Source of the DNA: Hybos culiciformis
Lineage: Eukaryota; Arthropoda; Insecta; Diptera; Hybotidae
Assembly (NCBI GenBank): GCA_964007475.1
Contig: OZ023273.1
Location: 112,453,812 to 112,517,811, forward strand
Direction of reading: 5' to 3'
DNA length: 64,000 nt
The position numbers and the translations under genes were made by a program. Of the stretch, positions 13,011 to 26,716 are shown piece after piece (position 1 is the stretch's first letter; every line of letters begins with the position of its first letter). The notes beneath the pieces were generated by a model. That model saw only the letters and a program-made list of their open reading frames with translations. It was not told the origin of the DNA and did not search any database.

Positions 13011-13830
13011 ATTAAATCTCTCAAAACTCAAATTCCAAAAAATTATGTATTTAATTAAAATAAGTCCTGTTCCATTTACGATTTTGTACCTTATTGGTCC
13101 GTATTCGTATTTATGAAGAAATAAAAATGTGGACTTAATAGACTTAATAGAATTTTTAAAATCTAACTCTTCTAGATGCATAGTAGTGTATTATGAAAGA
13201 ATCATCTGCTATTTTATTATTCTACTAAATCTTGTGAAAAATAAAATCGTACGGAATTTTCTACGAATCTCAGATTTCGTCAGTGAAAATGAACTTTTGA
13301 TGGTATTCAAATTTAAAAATAAAACATCTGTTTGAAATATTTTTTTTCTAGGTGGAAAATTATGAAAAAAAAAATTCTTACTTTTTTTTTCATATCTTGT
13401 CAGAAAAAAAATTTAATTTTTTTTTTCTTTCAAATTTAGAATAGCTAAATGGATTAAATTTATTTTCATGTTGGGTGGTTGACTTTGACTGGCGCATATT
13501 TTCACTTTTCTTTTTTGGCTGCTTTTCAATTATGATAATTTTTTTTTGTTTTTTTTTTTTTATTCTTAATTTTCATATGTCATACCGATTTTGAATAGGA
13601 ACATCCGTCCTTATGTTTTTCATTGCTTTTTTTTTTCTTTCTTTTTTTTCTTAATAATATTAAATTAATTTGTTTTGTTTATTCTATTTTAATTTATAGG
13701 AAAATACAAAAAAAAAAAAAAGAGTTCAATATTTTTGGATTGTTTGTTTTTGGTATTAATTTTCGTTCAAATAAAAGTATTCGAGTTAATATACTAGATA
13801 GAAATAAAACGAATATCTATGACAATTGAC

Positions 13831-13872
13831 ATTATGTATATTTATTTATGCTCAGCATAAAATATACATAAT
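13831..13872. repeat. Short near-perfect palindrome
   Basis: ATTATGTATATTT … AAATATACATAAT-type arms surround TATGCTCAGCATA. It is a simple hairpin with no neighbour that explains it. Confidence 0.5.
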
Positions 13873-16800
13873 AAACAACATGAATAATTTATAAATTTCT
13901 AATTAAGCGAAAACTTAACTAACATTGTTGAAAAACTCCTATTTCGGGTTGTGTACAGTTTTGCACAACATTTACAAAATTTTCATTTTAAATCTCAGAT
14001 AGTTTGCTCAACAAAGCCTGATAAGATAGTTTCACAAAAATATTTTCCAAAAATTTTATGGTGCATCTAAAATTTGCTTTTAATTTGTTAATCGACAACA
14101 AAATGAAGTTAGCGACAACGAATTTATTGTATTGAAATTTTTAATTTAAAATTTAAAATTTTTTTTAATTTTATCATCATCTTACCAAATTTCTGATCTT
14201 TTCTTTTTTTTTTTTTAAATTCAGAAGTCAAAAAAATTTATGAGTTTCTGCACTTAAGTTAATTTGTAATAAATTGCATAAAATTTGATCAAATTAAACG
14301 TTAACATTTTTTTAATTATGGTTAAGGTTAATTTAAAAATATATATATATTTATATAAAAATAAATATTTATAAGATAAAGCTAATTACAGTAAAAAAAA
14401 TTATTATGGTTAAAAATAAAATTCGAAAAGAACCGCCAAATTTTTTATTTTTTTTTTATTATTTTATTTTAATTATTGTTATTTTAATTATTGTTATTTT
14501 ATTGTTTTACAAAAAATACTTTTACAAAATTATTACCTCATTTCCAATCTCAAAGTCTAGATTTTTATTTTTGGATATAATTTTAATTTGTTTGAAATGA
14601 TTCATATATATATAACATTTTGTTCCCAATTTGTTATTCCCGAAATAATAATTGAATAACATTGATTATATAGTCATAGTGTCCTTGAACTTTAATTTCA
14701 TAGTGCTTGGTTTTCTTAAGTAAATATATTAATCCTATTTCGCCAAGAAAAATGAATACTCAAATCTTAATAATAATAAATTTGTGTTTTTATTACACAT
14801 AACTATTTTAATAATATCATGAGAATTCTTCTTTGAATAAATTTTCCATCTTAATAATCCGACCCTACACAAGAAAATTATATTTCAAAAAGATTGTTTT
14901 GGATAAAAATAATTAATATTGTTGGTGGGATGCAATTTACAATCTGATTTCTGTATATTATATACTACTTAGCTTTTATTAATATCTAATTTTCAAATTA
15001 CCTAGTCTATAAAATTTAAAAATTTTAAAACACTATTTACTTAAATATATTTAAAAATATATATATTTTCAATACCAATGTCTGTCTTCATGCTTTTTTT
15101 TATTTATTATCAAAATTGCTCCATTTTGTAAAATTTTATCGAAACATAAGTTCAATTACATAAAACCGTAAAAAAAAAAAAGTTAATTTTTTTTTTTATC
15201 TTTCAGGTAGAATGAAATGAATGTAAAATGTAATTAAACTATGATTATATTTAGTTAAAAAAAAAAAAACGCATGCATTTTATTTTGACTTACAACTTCT
15301 TAAAATTTGTTGCGTGTTAAAGTAAATTTGTAAAAAATACCCTTTTACGATTCTCTTACAATTGAAGAAGCTAAATTATATCTTTATATTAATTAAGAAT
15401 ACTTATTAAAGGTGATTCATTTTTGTATTATTTATATAATTTATATTGCATTCTACAGAATGGTTTCTATTAAATGACTGTGTGGAATGCCAATTACGTT
15501 TCATATCATCCACACACATATGTTAGGACAAAAAAGTATAATAAAACTGGCTGAAGTTCAATTTTTATAATAATTACTGACGTATTTACCTAAATATATT
15601 TCACATGTCAACTGAAATTTTGTGACAACTTAGAATTCTCAGATCATATACCCTGGGCTTGTAACTTAACCAAAGTTTCTGATATACTCATTATATAATT
15701 AAAACAATTATTGAAAACAAGTTGATATATAGGAAAGTTAAAAGAAAAATTTGCCAATCTTTAGTTGGCACTTGTCACTAATCAACAAGAATTGTATTTT
15801 TCCTCGCTTATGTCCAATAAAAATACATGTCTTTCCAGTTTCAAAACTTTCATTCTTCGAAAATTTTTATTCATATACAGAAAATAAAAATTAAAAAAAG
15901 ATAAATAAATAACTATAAAACTACAACCTAAGCGAAAACATGTTTCATAATCTGTATTTAAACGATAATATTCTTGTTTTTAATAAAAAAAAAAACAAAA
16001 ATTAAAAATAAAAAATAACAAAATATTGAGATTTTCTTCTTTTTTTTTTGCAAAATTATTCATCAGATTATGGTCATGTAGACATTTCATTTCACTATGT
16101 TGTCTAATCTATTCATGTCCGCTTAAGTCACTTACTAGTTTTAAAAACTAATAAAAATTCACTGATTATGTTTTTATTTTTGTGTGTCTATCTAATTAAT
16201 AACAGCGAAATAATTAAGCAATATAAGAATTTGTTGAAAAAAAATAAATAAATTTTTGAACATGAATTGAATTAAACATGAACAAGCATTGCATACATAC
16301 ATTATGTGCATAATATCAGTAATTCCAAAATTTCTTTTCTAATTAATTAATTATTTGAAAAATTTGAGATTATGGGAAGTCTTAATATAGGAGAAGCAAT
16401 CTTTGTATGAAATTGTACAAACACAAAAAGTGATTTTCAAAATCTCGAATTTATAATCCATTAATTAATTTGAATGCATAATACTTATTGTCTATATTCT
16501 ATAATACATATGTAATTTGTGTCTATTATGCTGAAAAAAAATCAAAAAATAAAATGACAAAAATTTTGAATTTCATTGCAATTCCACAGTGTACAAATAC
16601 AAATACAGTGTACAAATACAATGTGTACATACATATATAATAAGTTTAACGAGCATAAAAAATCCATGAAAACAACCATTCAACTTAGTGTTTGCAAATA
16701 CCCGGAAATAAAAGTACCCGGGTACTCGAGTTGTAATATTTCAAAGTTTTCGGGTAGCCCGGGTTACCCGGGTATTAAGAAATATTACAAAAAAAACTGG

Positions 16801-16879
16801 AAAAAAACCCATTAATAATTAAATTTTTTGTTTATTAAGAAAATAATATTTTATAAAAATTAAAGCATTTAATGTATCT

Positions 16880-16990
16880 GGGCTCATTTTATTTCTTAAT
16901 TTACTACAAAATATTCCAGCAATGGAAAAAACACGCTACGAGTGTTTCAGTGGATGTTAATTTCTCAAAGTAATTCCAGACTCGAGACAT
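16880..16990 (-). pseudogene. BED-type zinc finger remnant of hAT transposase
   Basis: Reading the - strand from an ATG at 16988-16990 gives MSRVWNYFEKLTSTETLVAC, then FFHCWNIL followed by stops. VW-x-YF-x-K and a nearby Cys pair are the hallmark of the N-terminal BED finger of hAT transposases. The Cys spacing is off by one residue and stops follow at once, so the gene is dead. Its orientation says the parent transposase ran right to left in this element. Confidence 0.6.
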
Positions 16991-17188
16991 TTTACAAGAT
17001 GCAAAGACAAAAAATTCAATCGAGCGCACAACATCAATTTGTATAATTTTTCTTCACTTACGATTTTTAATTTCACTTCCTCAGCTCAGCAGTATTTTGA
17101 TTAATCAAAAGCACAAAGAATATTTTTTTCAGAAAAACACATTCTATTTTTTTTTTCTATGTTTTTGAAATAAAAATAATTCAATTAA

Positions 17189-17961
17189 GCACCCAGTAAA
17201 TATTTTATAGGTGAAAACCCAGTTAATATTAGGTTAGAGAAACCCAGTGATTACCTCATATTGGCACCGGGTAGTCTATGAAAATTTTTCATACATGCGT
17301 TCGCTTCTAGCAAGTATCATTACCTGATCATTCAATAAAAAAGAAACGAAACGAAATGAAATAAAAGTAAATTAAATTAGTGGCTTCTCCACAAATATGG
17401 TTTTTTTAAATATAAGGGCTTCTTCCTGAAAGATTTCTTAAAATTTTCTCAAATTCTTTCTAAAAATAATAAAAAGCTAAAATTGTTTTTATTAGTTTTA
17501 TTTATAATATATTCTATCTCTTGTAATATAACAAAAATAAAAAAAAACTAAAAATTAATAAAATAAATGTTGATTTATAAAAAAGCAAAATTTTATTTAC
17601 AATACTTTATTGAAATTTGAATTTTTTTTTATTTGTTAAGTTTAATTAAAAATGCATTTTTTTTTATTAATTTTTTTTTTACTTGTTAAGTACTTTAATT
17701 AAAAATTAATTTTTTTTTTATAAATTTTTTTAATCATTTTTAATTTTTTATTTTAAAAACGCATGTATCTTTCTCAATTTTAACAACAAGACGCGTTCAT
17801 TAAAATTTCAAAGGAACTGATAAGATTTGAACAAAATTTCAAAATTTTTTTGTTTTTAATTGTGGAATGAGGATAAAGGGAAACCAATATATAGACAAAC
17901 CCAGTAAAAACGGCCAAAACACAACCGATTAAATATCCTGGTGAACAAATATTTACTGGGC
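17189..17961. mobile_element. Candidate nested element with CCCAGTAAATATTT inverted ends
   Basis: Left end GCACCCAGTAAATATTT and right end AAATATTTACTGGGC are inverted, and ATTAA stands outside each (17184-17188 and 17962-17966). Extra CCCAGT words occur just inside both ends. It sits entirely inside the hAT element, so it would be the younger insertion. The short duplication could be chance in A+T-rich DNA. Confidence 0.42.
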
Positions 17962-19497
17962 ATTAATTTATTTCGGACACGGCCAACTTATAAAACATGT
18001 AACATGTAACATGTAAATCAATATTTCAAATTTTCGAATGCGAAATTATTTTTTAAGCTCGCCTATAACTGTGCAATTTGGTTTTGAAATTTGCTGTTTG
18101 AATTTCAAAACTTTGATACCCGGATACCCGATGTTACTACCCGGGTTTTGAAATACCCGAAATAATGGTCAAATTTGCGGGTACCCGACACCCGGGTACC
18201 CGGGTTGAAAACACTAATTCAACTGTATCTACTTATTAAATCTAATATTTAAAACAATTTCAAAAAAAAATACGCTTACAGCTAAAAACTAACTTCCCGC
18301 CGTTAAAAATAAAACACTAACAATCTATCAAGGAATGACATATAAATGAAGTTCGACTATAATTTCGTCCGGTCACAAAATAAAATTAAATACCTACTCC
18401 TTAAATAATAAAAAATAAAAATTATATTTAAAAGTGGTCTCTCTATTAGTTAGAATATATACCGTCTATTTACTATTAAAATTTTATAAACATTTAGTGT
18501 ATACCACATTACAGACTCATGTCAGAAGAGTAAAGGTGTACCTACGTAATAAATGTTAATATTTATATTTATGTGAGTATTTTTTTAATGACTAATGATT
18601 TCTAAATTATTATTCAACACATAAATTCATCATGATTATGTCCAAATTATTATTTATTTTTTTATTTCAGATAGAAAAAAAAGTTTTTATTATTTTTTTT
18701 TTTTGCTACATTACGTGTGATCAAAACTTTGTTAATGGTTCCTATTTTCATCTTAATCAAAAAAAAAAATTAGAAAAATATCAAAATTGCCATAACGCAA
18801 AAAAAAAACATAGCAAAGAAGGTCTTGACGGTTACAAAAAGATTTACTTTTACATAATTAATCAAAGAAAATGTTAATTCTATTTCCCCAGAATAAGTAA
18901 ATCGCACTGCAATAGTAAGTCGTAGTCAATAACTCCCGACGGCCCTCCAAAAAACCAGTTGAAAATACCTGAGCTAGATGATCTCTATTTTCATAAATGT
19001 CTGATTTCTGTTTCTTTTTTTATCCTAGTTTATTATTGTGTTGTGAAATAATATTTTGTAGGAATTGCTTTATACATATTTATCTTAAACAACATAATAT
19101 TATAGAAAAAAAAAAAATTTTAAATTTACCCTCTTTTTTTTTCTAAGTTTCAAGAATATGATATAAAAATCATAACGGACCATGACAGTCGTTATCCTCA
19201 TAGGATTTCCAACTATATAAGGAGAGACAATCAATCAAAGAAAATTTAGAAAATATATACCATTTTAAAAGATCTGGTTTCGAAAGTAAAATAAAGTTTC
19301 ATATTTCTGTAAACATATTTGTGGAAAAGAAATGTACCTATCTTTTTTTTTTATGTTTTAGAGAAAAATCTATATCACTTGCAGTGCTAATTTTCAAATT
19401 TCGAAATAGAACTTCTTTCAACATTTTTCTTACATGAATAAAAAACAAATCCGTTTTGCTGACTATTCACTGTTCTTTCGTTTAACTTAATAAATTA

Positions 19498-19575
19498 GAC
19501 TGAGCGGACGGAGGATTCCCGAGACGTTGAATACATCTAGGCCCGTTGGCCCATAAATAAATAAAATAATTATTC
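19498..19575 (+). mobile_element. Possible 3' end of a non-LTR retrotransposon
   Basis: A locally G+C-richer stretch (GAGCGGACGGAGGATTCCC … TAGGCCCGTTGGCCCATAAA) runs into TAAATAAATAAAATAA. A body ending in a short A-rich tandem tail is the usual look of a 5'-truncated LINE. There is no coding domain to confirm it. Confidence 0.25.
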
Positions 19576-20512
19576 TCATTAAAGCAATTTAAAGTAAATA
19601 GATACTATTTGAGCTAAGTATTTCATATTTAATTTCTAGCCCAAGAAGAGCGGACAGGATTTCTATTGTACAATAACATGAGTATCTAGAATTAAAAATT
19701 TATTTATCATAAATACTTCGTATTAGTCCTTTTTTTATGATTTAATACAGTACGTAGGTTTTTAATACAAAACCACTTCAAACTTTTTTATTTATTTAAT
19801 TTTTTTTTGCACTATCGTCCCTTCGGTATTTTTCTTTTCAATATCGAATAAATAAAATTCTGTTTTAACAAAAATAAAGTTTTACTGTTCTTATTTAAAA
19901 TAAAAATAAATAAAAAAAATAAAATTCAAGTACCAATTCCTTTGGAAACATATATAGATTGGATATATTATAGTGCTGTGTTATGTTCACAAAGGTTTTT
20001 TTTTCAAACCTATTTTGGGGTTTGAAAAAGATACACTTGAAGTGCTTATTCCAAATATTGTCGTCGTAATATACGTATGGTCTCTCTGTATTGACAACAA
20101 AAATATCTCAATAAACAATTTGGTCGCAGTTGTTTTATGTTTTTCCTACCTATAAATTTTAATGGGTATATTCCTACTGATTGAATTGAAATAGCACACA
20201 GAAAACAGCATACAATATTTTCAATTATATACATATAATATTAAAACATACGTATATTTTTTTTTTGTCAATTGTTTTGATAACGGTGATCATATCCTGA
20301 TGAATATGAAATTATTTGACATCTGCCAATTTTTTATTTTTTTTTTTATATAGACCATTCACTTCTATATCACTTGTTCTTGTGATGTTTTTGATTTTGT
20401 TTTTCATTAAAAAGACTAACAACATAATAATGAAATATCGAAACTCGAAAACAAGGAGACATTTCAAAAAAATATAAGGTTAAGTGCTTGTATACTAAAC
20501 TACTAAAATAAT

Positions 20513-20561
20513 GAGTCTCTAAGTCTATAAGTCTCTAAGTCTATAAGTCTCTAAGTCTATA
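20513..20561. repeat. Tandem repeat, 16-bp unit, about three copies
   Basis: The unit TAAGTCTCTAAGTCTA is repeated head to tail with almost no divergence, and each unit is itself a doubled 8-mer (AAGTCTAT/AAGTCTCT). It is a simple minisatellite. Confidence 0.8.
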
Positions 20562-22307
20562 ATAATGCCAAATAATTCTTCAACTGACTTTAAGCAATAC
20601 AATCAAATTATTACTCTATCCCGAATTATCATTGATCGAAAATTGAAGGTATTCATTCATTGCTAGTTAACAGTATAAAATCATGTTTTTATTTTTACTT
20701 GATTGTAGAAAGATATTTTAATTTATTTTTGTTAATTCGAATGTATAATATACACTTACTATAAAAAGTTTCCAATCGACAATTCTTATAATTTAACTTA
20801 TACCTAGTTTTGTAGATAAATTGGTGTCATTTAGTGTTCATTTGCTTAATGTGGTCGCTTCGGCCCATAAATCTATTTGCAAGTAAGGTATATTGTTTCC
20901 AAACGCAAGTTTTATGTTTCTCGAACTACTCTTAACTGAAAAATTTCAAGTACATTTCAAAAACTTCTGCATAATTTTTAAAACTCACTCGTGCCTAAAA
21001 ATTTACATTTCAACTAATTCACCCTTATTGTATTGTTGTACCTCGTATACGTATATCTCAAGGATACGTTATCATTATTGTTATAAGTCAATAAGAAAAT
21101 GAAATTATTAACACATTGAATTAAAATTAGAAACATATAAAAACATAAAATCTATAATTGTACGAATCCATAACATAAATTTAATACAAAAAAAAATGCA
21201 CTCACAAAAATAAAAAAAAATTATATTACAAGGACCCTTTGTAATGTTATACCTTCGTTCATGTACTGTTTTATTTAATTTTATTTTTTTTTTACTCCTT
21301 TTCAATTATTGTTGCCACTTTATTGAATTTGACAGTAAATTAAAAAGAAATCTTTTATATGTTGTGAGTACATTATTCAAAATTTTTAGGTTCATATTAA
21401 AAAAAAAATTTTCATTCAAATTATTATTTCCTGAATGAAAAACCTGATTTCTGAATGATAGGTACATAATATATAGTTTTTATTTTAATTCTTTTGTATC
21501 TAATTCATAAAATATTCGTGTAAAATGCAATTTTATTAATAAAAATTTTTTTTTCAAAAATACTGTTCAAATTTTCAGAGATTCGACTACAAAAAGTTGA
21601 ACCACGAAATTTTCGATGAATGACATATAATCTAATGCTTTAATGCTTTTGATTTGAAACTATTCTTTCTGTTTACAAAATTATTTGCACTTAGGTTTTG
21701 TTTATTAAAGCTCCAAATTTTAGCTGAATTTTTGCTATTATTATAGATTTAGAATGCGAAATCTAGAAAGAGTTTTTTTTTATGGTTTTAATTTTTGTAA
21801 TAAACAGATTAAATTTAGTTTTATTTATATACATGGAAGTTGTTTGTCTACCCTACATTAAGAACTATAGATTGAAATATCAGATTGTTGAAAAACTAAT
21901 TCTTGTTCTTTTCACAAACAGATGTGATGATACCTCGACAAAACCATTTTATTAACAAATATCTTATCAAATTTCTTATTCATGTTGATATTCATTGATT
22001 TTTCTCTACAATGTTCATATCGGACAGTTAATCCATATTCGAATAATACCATTATGTGAGATTAGTGAAAGACTTCAAGTTTACTTTTAAATTATTTTTT
22101 AACAGTCCACAATTCAGTTAAATAGATATGGTGAACAACCAGTTATTGGATCAAGTCTGTTTTTTCCGTATATCGAAGAAATTACATCTGCATTTAATCA
22201 CGGAATTAGTTCTTGAAACATTATATTTTGTCGATTGGTGCTTTTTTCTTTATACACACTATATACAACAGTTCAGAATCACATAAAACAACTAAATGCA
22301 TGGTATA

Positions 22308-22972
22308 CGAGCCCTGCATCATAAGACCTCGTACGGGTGTTTTTTTTTTAGTTTGTTCTACTTTTTTCCAGTTTTCTCCAGTTTTGTATTTTTTTCGTTT
22401 AAACCAACCTTTTTTAGGAGTTTTTGGTCTTTATAAAAAAAAATTTTTTTTAAGCTAAATTTTGTGAATAAAATTATTTTCCAAAAGTCTACTTTTTCAA
22501 CTTTTTTTATGGGCATCGCAAAATTTTCCAAAGATTCATTTTGAAGGGCATTTGGGAGTAGTTAATTTAGCTTTTAGGTTTTGGCGATAAAATAAAGGAG
22601 AGAGCCAAAAAACGCCTTTGAAATTCCAAAAAACAGGCCAAAATTGCTATTTTTTTCAAAGGCGTTTTTTGACTGTCTCCTTTATTTTATCGACAAAACC
22701 CAAAAAGCTAAAATTAACTACCCCCAAATGCCCTTCAAAATGCATCTTTCGAAAATTTCTGCGATGCCCATAAAAAAAGTTGAAAAAGTAGACTTTTGGA
22801 AAATAATTTTTTTCTAAAAATTTAACTTAAAAAATTTTTTTTTTATAAAGACCAAAAACTCCTAAAAAAGGTTGGTTTAAACCAAAAAAATACAAAACTG
22901 GAGAAAACTGGAAAAAAGTAGAACAAACTCAAAAAAAAAAAACCCGTACGAGGTCTTATGATGCAGGGTTCG
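22308..22972. mobile_element. 665-bp foldback/MITE element with arms of about 315 nt
   Basis: The left arm (22308-22620) and right arm (22657-22972) are reverse complements over almost their whole length, with a loop of about 36 nt. The terminal word is CGARCCCTGCATCATAAG, and TA stands outside each end (22306-22307 and 22973-22974), consistent with a TA-targeting element (Tc1/mariner-like or similar), although TA duplications are weak evidence here. There is no transposase. Because it lies in a SCAPER intron, the nascent transcript would contain a hairpin of about 315 bp. Confidence 0.82.
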
Positions 22973-25900
22973 TATGAATGACGTTAATGCTTAATATTAT
23001 TGTTAAAGCTAATTTTATGTGATGGCTATTACAAGTTACTATCTTTTAATCTGTAACATTTTAAGATGAAGTTATTTTTTGGTGTTTCTAATCTTTCATT
23101 TTTGCAAAATATAATTTATTTTTTGAATAATTTTTTTTCTTGATAATATAATAATAATTTTTTTTTGCAACATTTAAAGTATTTTTTTTTTTTTTGGTTT
23201 TAAATAAAAAACTTTAACAGAGAATATGTTTTGAAATTTTATGTTCAAAATTCTCTTGATGCTTTTTTATTCACTGGAATATTTTCTTTATTTAAGTACC
23301 GTGTGTATTTGACACTTGTTTTTTTTTTTTTGTATAAAAACATAAACATTTTGCCCTTTAGGCAATCATCATTAAAGACATATTTATAAAATATTCACTA
23401 TTCACAAACTTTGATTCATTTTATATGTGCTCATTTTTTTTTTCATTCTAGTTAAATAGAGGGTTAAATGCTATTTTATATGCTATGACATGGCTCTCGT
23501 TTTAAATGAAAACCATCTAGAAAAAAAAAGAGTTCCGTTTTTAGGAAAACCTCCATAAAAATAATTATATCTCTTAGATTGGGATGATAACAGAAAAATA
23601 ATTAAAGGAATTATTTCGTATGTTGTAAATTATTATTAATTTTTTACTTTCAATTTCGGACAATGGCTCAAATTGTTATATGAACATCTTTTAGCGAAGA
23701 TTATAAAAACCACGATCTTCCGTCTCTTAGATATAAGTACCTTTTTATGATTTTAATATAATTTTTTTTTTCGAGAGTACGTTGAGAGAATTTGTACAAA
23801 TATAATAATTTTTCGGAACTTTCTTTTTATTTTAACATTTTATCTTACAAAAGAATATCAGTTCTGAATATTGAGATTATTTGGAGAAGATCGCAGTATC
23901 AATATCACAGTGCCAAAGTTCTGATTAAATTCAGAAGTTAATTTCTTTTACTTATAATATTAATAATATTCGTCAGATAGCTATCCATTCCAAAAATTTA
24001 TATTTTTCTACATAGTGGTAAATTCACATCAGAAACATTAGAAACACTTGAGATCTATTTTGGTGAGAACGACAAAAAAATCGACATAAATATACACAAA
24101 ATAAAAAAAGAAAATAAATAAATAAATAAATGTGCAAATCCTTCCTTGCTACAATTTTTATTGTGAAAAGTTTTGTTGGTTTAAGATTTTTAGTTTTTCT
24201 TTTCATTTCATATCTGTTAATGTTCCCATCATAGAGTGTCCACATATAGAATAATTAATCTTATTTATACGTAGTCCTTTGAATGATATAACATAATATA
24301 CAAAGAATATTTAAGTTTTTTGGGCAGTCAAAGTTATAGCTATCTACTTCATTCAGTGATGTAATCTCAACTCAATGAGAGTCTTATATTCCAATTGTGA
24401 TTCTAACCTTTAGTTAATCTTCACAAATTATTATTGAGATCTATTCAAAATAAAATTATAATAGTAGGAATAACCCACCGCGAAAGTCGTGCTCGTCCAC
24501 ATTTGAATCTCTTACATTAATGACAATTATAACATTTTCATTATAAATATTTTAAAACTAAAATTAATAATGAATAAAAATTAGACTAGCCAAACCTATT
24601 GCTACTTATCTTACGAATTTACAAGTAATAGCGTACAAAATATATTCTTGGCATTTATTTTTAGTCGTTAGTATTAAAGTCGTGCTATTTTTCCCTGCAA
24701 AATTAGATTTCACCTTATATTTATAATATCTTTATATTTATAATTCCATAAGAAGCATTCTAAAAAGTATTGCGGAAAATTTTGTTCGGTCTATTAAGTT
24801 TTGCAATAAACAAGAATTTTATTTTATTTCCAATTTTTTTAACCCAAAGTGTTATAGTTCACTTTGATAAAACAATTTGTCAGGCAAAATGTACGTTTAC
24901 CATTAAAGAAAAATGGTTATGTGCTTGAGCACAAATGGATGTTTATTTTGGTTTTGAAAGTGGATCTTTGTGTTTATATACTTACTATGATGCAGAAGAT
25001 GAGCACATTTATTAACAAAAATTTAGTATTTTTCACCATCATTGATGGATCTCTAAATAATTTGTAAATATTGCTAAAAAAAAAATTCTATCTTATAAAT
25101 AATATTTGCAGAATATTTAAAAGCGTTTGTCCAGAATTTGTAAATTTGTTTTATTAACACAATTTTTAATTCTAATAGAAAATATTATTATTGAATAAAT
25201 AATTAGTGGTCAGTTTATTTAAATTATAATTCAAATTTAAATAAAAAAAAAAATAATGAAGTACAAATTTTAAATCATCAATATTTTAATGATCAAAGCT
25301 TCAGAATGTGATGTCAACATTAAAAATGATAAAACTATTCCACTTGTTGTCGATAAACTTAATATTCTTCATTAAAATTATTAATAACAACTTATTAAAT
25401 TAAAATAAATGAGGTAATTTCTGACTTGAATTTTCCACGTAATGAGATTTATTTTCTTAAATAAAATTATGCAAGTACAAATACTTAATTATATTTTTAT
25501 GTGATAGAACAAAAATGTTAATATGAATTGTATTCTACTAGTTATAGTTTTACAATAATTTGAATAAGCGTTCAGAGGCTTTTTTTATTCTAATAAAGAT
25601 GAAGTAATAAATAAACAAATCACAGTCGTAGTTAAAAATTATAATTTTAGAAAAACGTCACGAATTTTATTGCGAAAAGTATTTCAAACCAAAAATATAA
25701 TATTTTCCAAACAACAAACAATCTGGGAACCATTTACTTAGATGTTAAAGCGACTTTCAACATAATAACGTATGTATGTTAGAGAACGGAGAAACCTAGA
25801 ATATTCAAAAAATGTATTCTCAATAAATTATAACAATAATGAAGAAAAATTATTAAAAATTTCATCTTTATAAGAAGTTTGGTTTGAGATCACTGGGAAA

Positions 25901-26716
25901 AGCAAAAATTTAAATAATGTTGAAATATGTATCGTCTGAAACATTTTTTTTCCAATAAGCAATCAGTTTATATGACAAATATCCGCAATAACTTGGCATA
26001 GCTTATGCAAAGGAAATAGTTCAATTTTTCCAATTTTCGAAAATGAATAAAACTTATAATTTTTTTTTTCTATAATCTAAAATGTAATTGAATTATAATG
26101 ATAATTTAATAAACGTGGCGACAATTTGTATAAGACGAAAAAAATTAATATCAATTAAATATTGTTTTTATTTAAGACCCTTTTTTTTCATTGATAAAAA
26201 TAATCTTAGTCCTTAATTCCTTTATTTTGATTCTGAAATCTGAAAAAAAAAAAAAAAACAAAAAAAAAATTCTTTGCGCTTGCAATATTGAGAAACATAA
26301 AAATCACAAGAAAATATTTAGGGTGATTTTTAAAAAAAAATATATAGAAACGATTTAATTTAATTGCAAAGTGCAGTATTTAGGAAGATTTTATTTTTGA
26401 CAACATTGACTTTCAAATAAATTTCCGCAAACAGTTTTATAGCTTAAAGTCAGCAATTTTTCTGCCTCAAAATAAATTTCGACAAAGTTGTATTCATGAA
26501 ATTGCCAAATTCGGAGCTTCGATAAAAATATTTTTGACAAACAATTATTTTTTATAATATCAAAAATGGGTTTCGGCACCAATTTCTACATAAATCTAGT
26601 CCTTAATTGACAGTTCGCGTTAAACTACATAATGTTTTGAATACTTTAAAATTTTCCAAAATATTCAAAATTGGTTTTTCATATAAAAAAGGAATGAAAA
26701 GAATTTCTGAATTATA

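Larger units (their letters stand above)
16686..18216. mobile_element. hAT-superfamily element, non-functional, exact 8-bp target duplication
   Basis: ATTCAACT stands immediately outside both ends (16678-16685 and 18217-18224), an exact 8-bp duplication as hAT transposases make. The termini are TAGTGTTTGCAA… and …TTGAAAACACTA, imperfect inverted repeats. Both subterminal zones are packed with ACCCGGG and GGGTACCCG words (16697-16775 and 18115-18206), which stand out in this A+T-rich sequence and are probably transposase-binding sites. On the - strand a decayed BED-finger start is visible near the left end. Most of the coding region is lost or unreadable, and a further inverted-repeat element seems inserted at 17189-17961. 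Confidence 0.85.

Noticed and set aside
24864..25067. 67-codon frame in intron 3
   Set aside because: No recognisable similarity; no neighbouring exon-like sequence.
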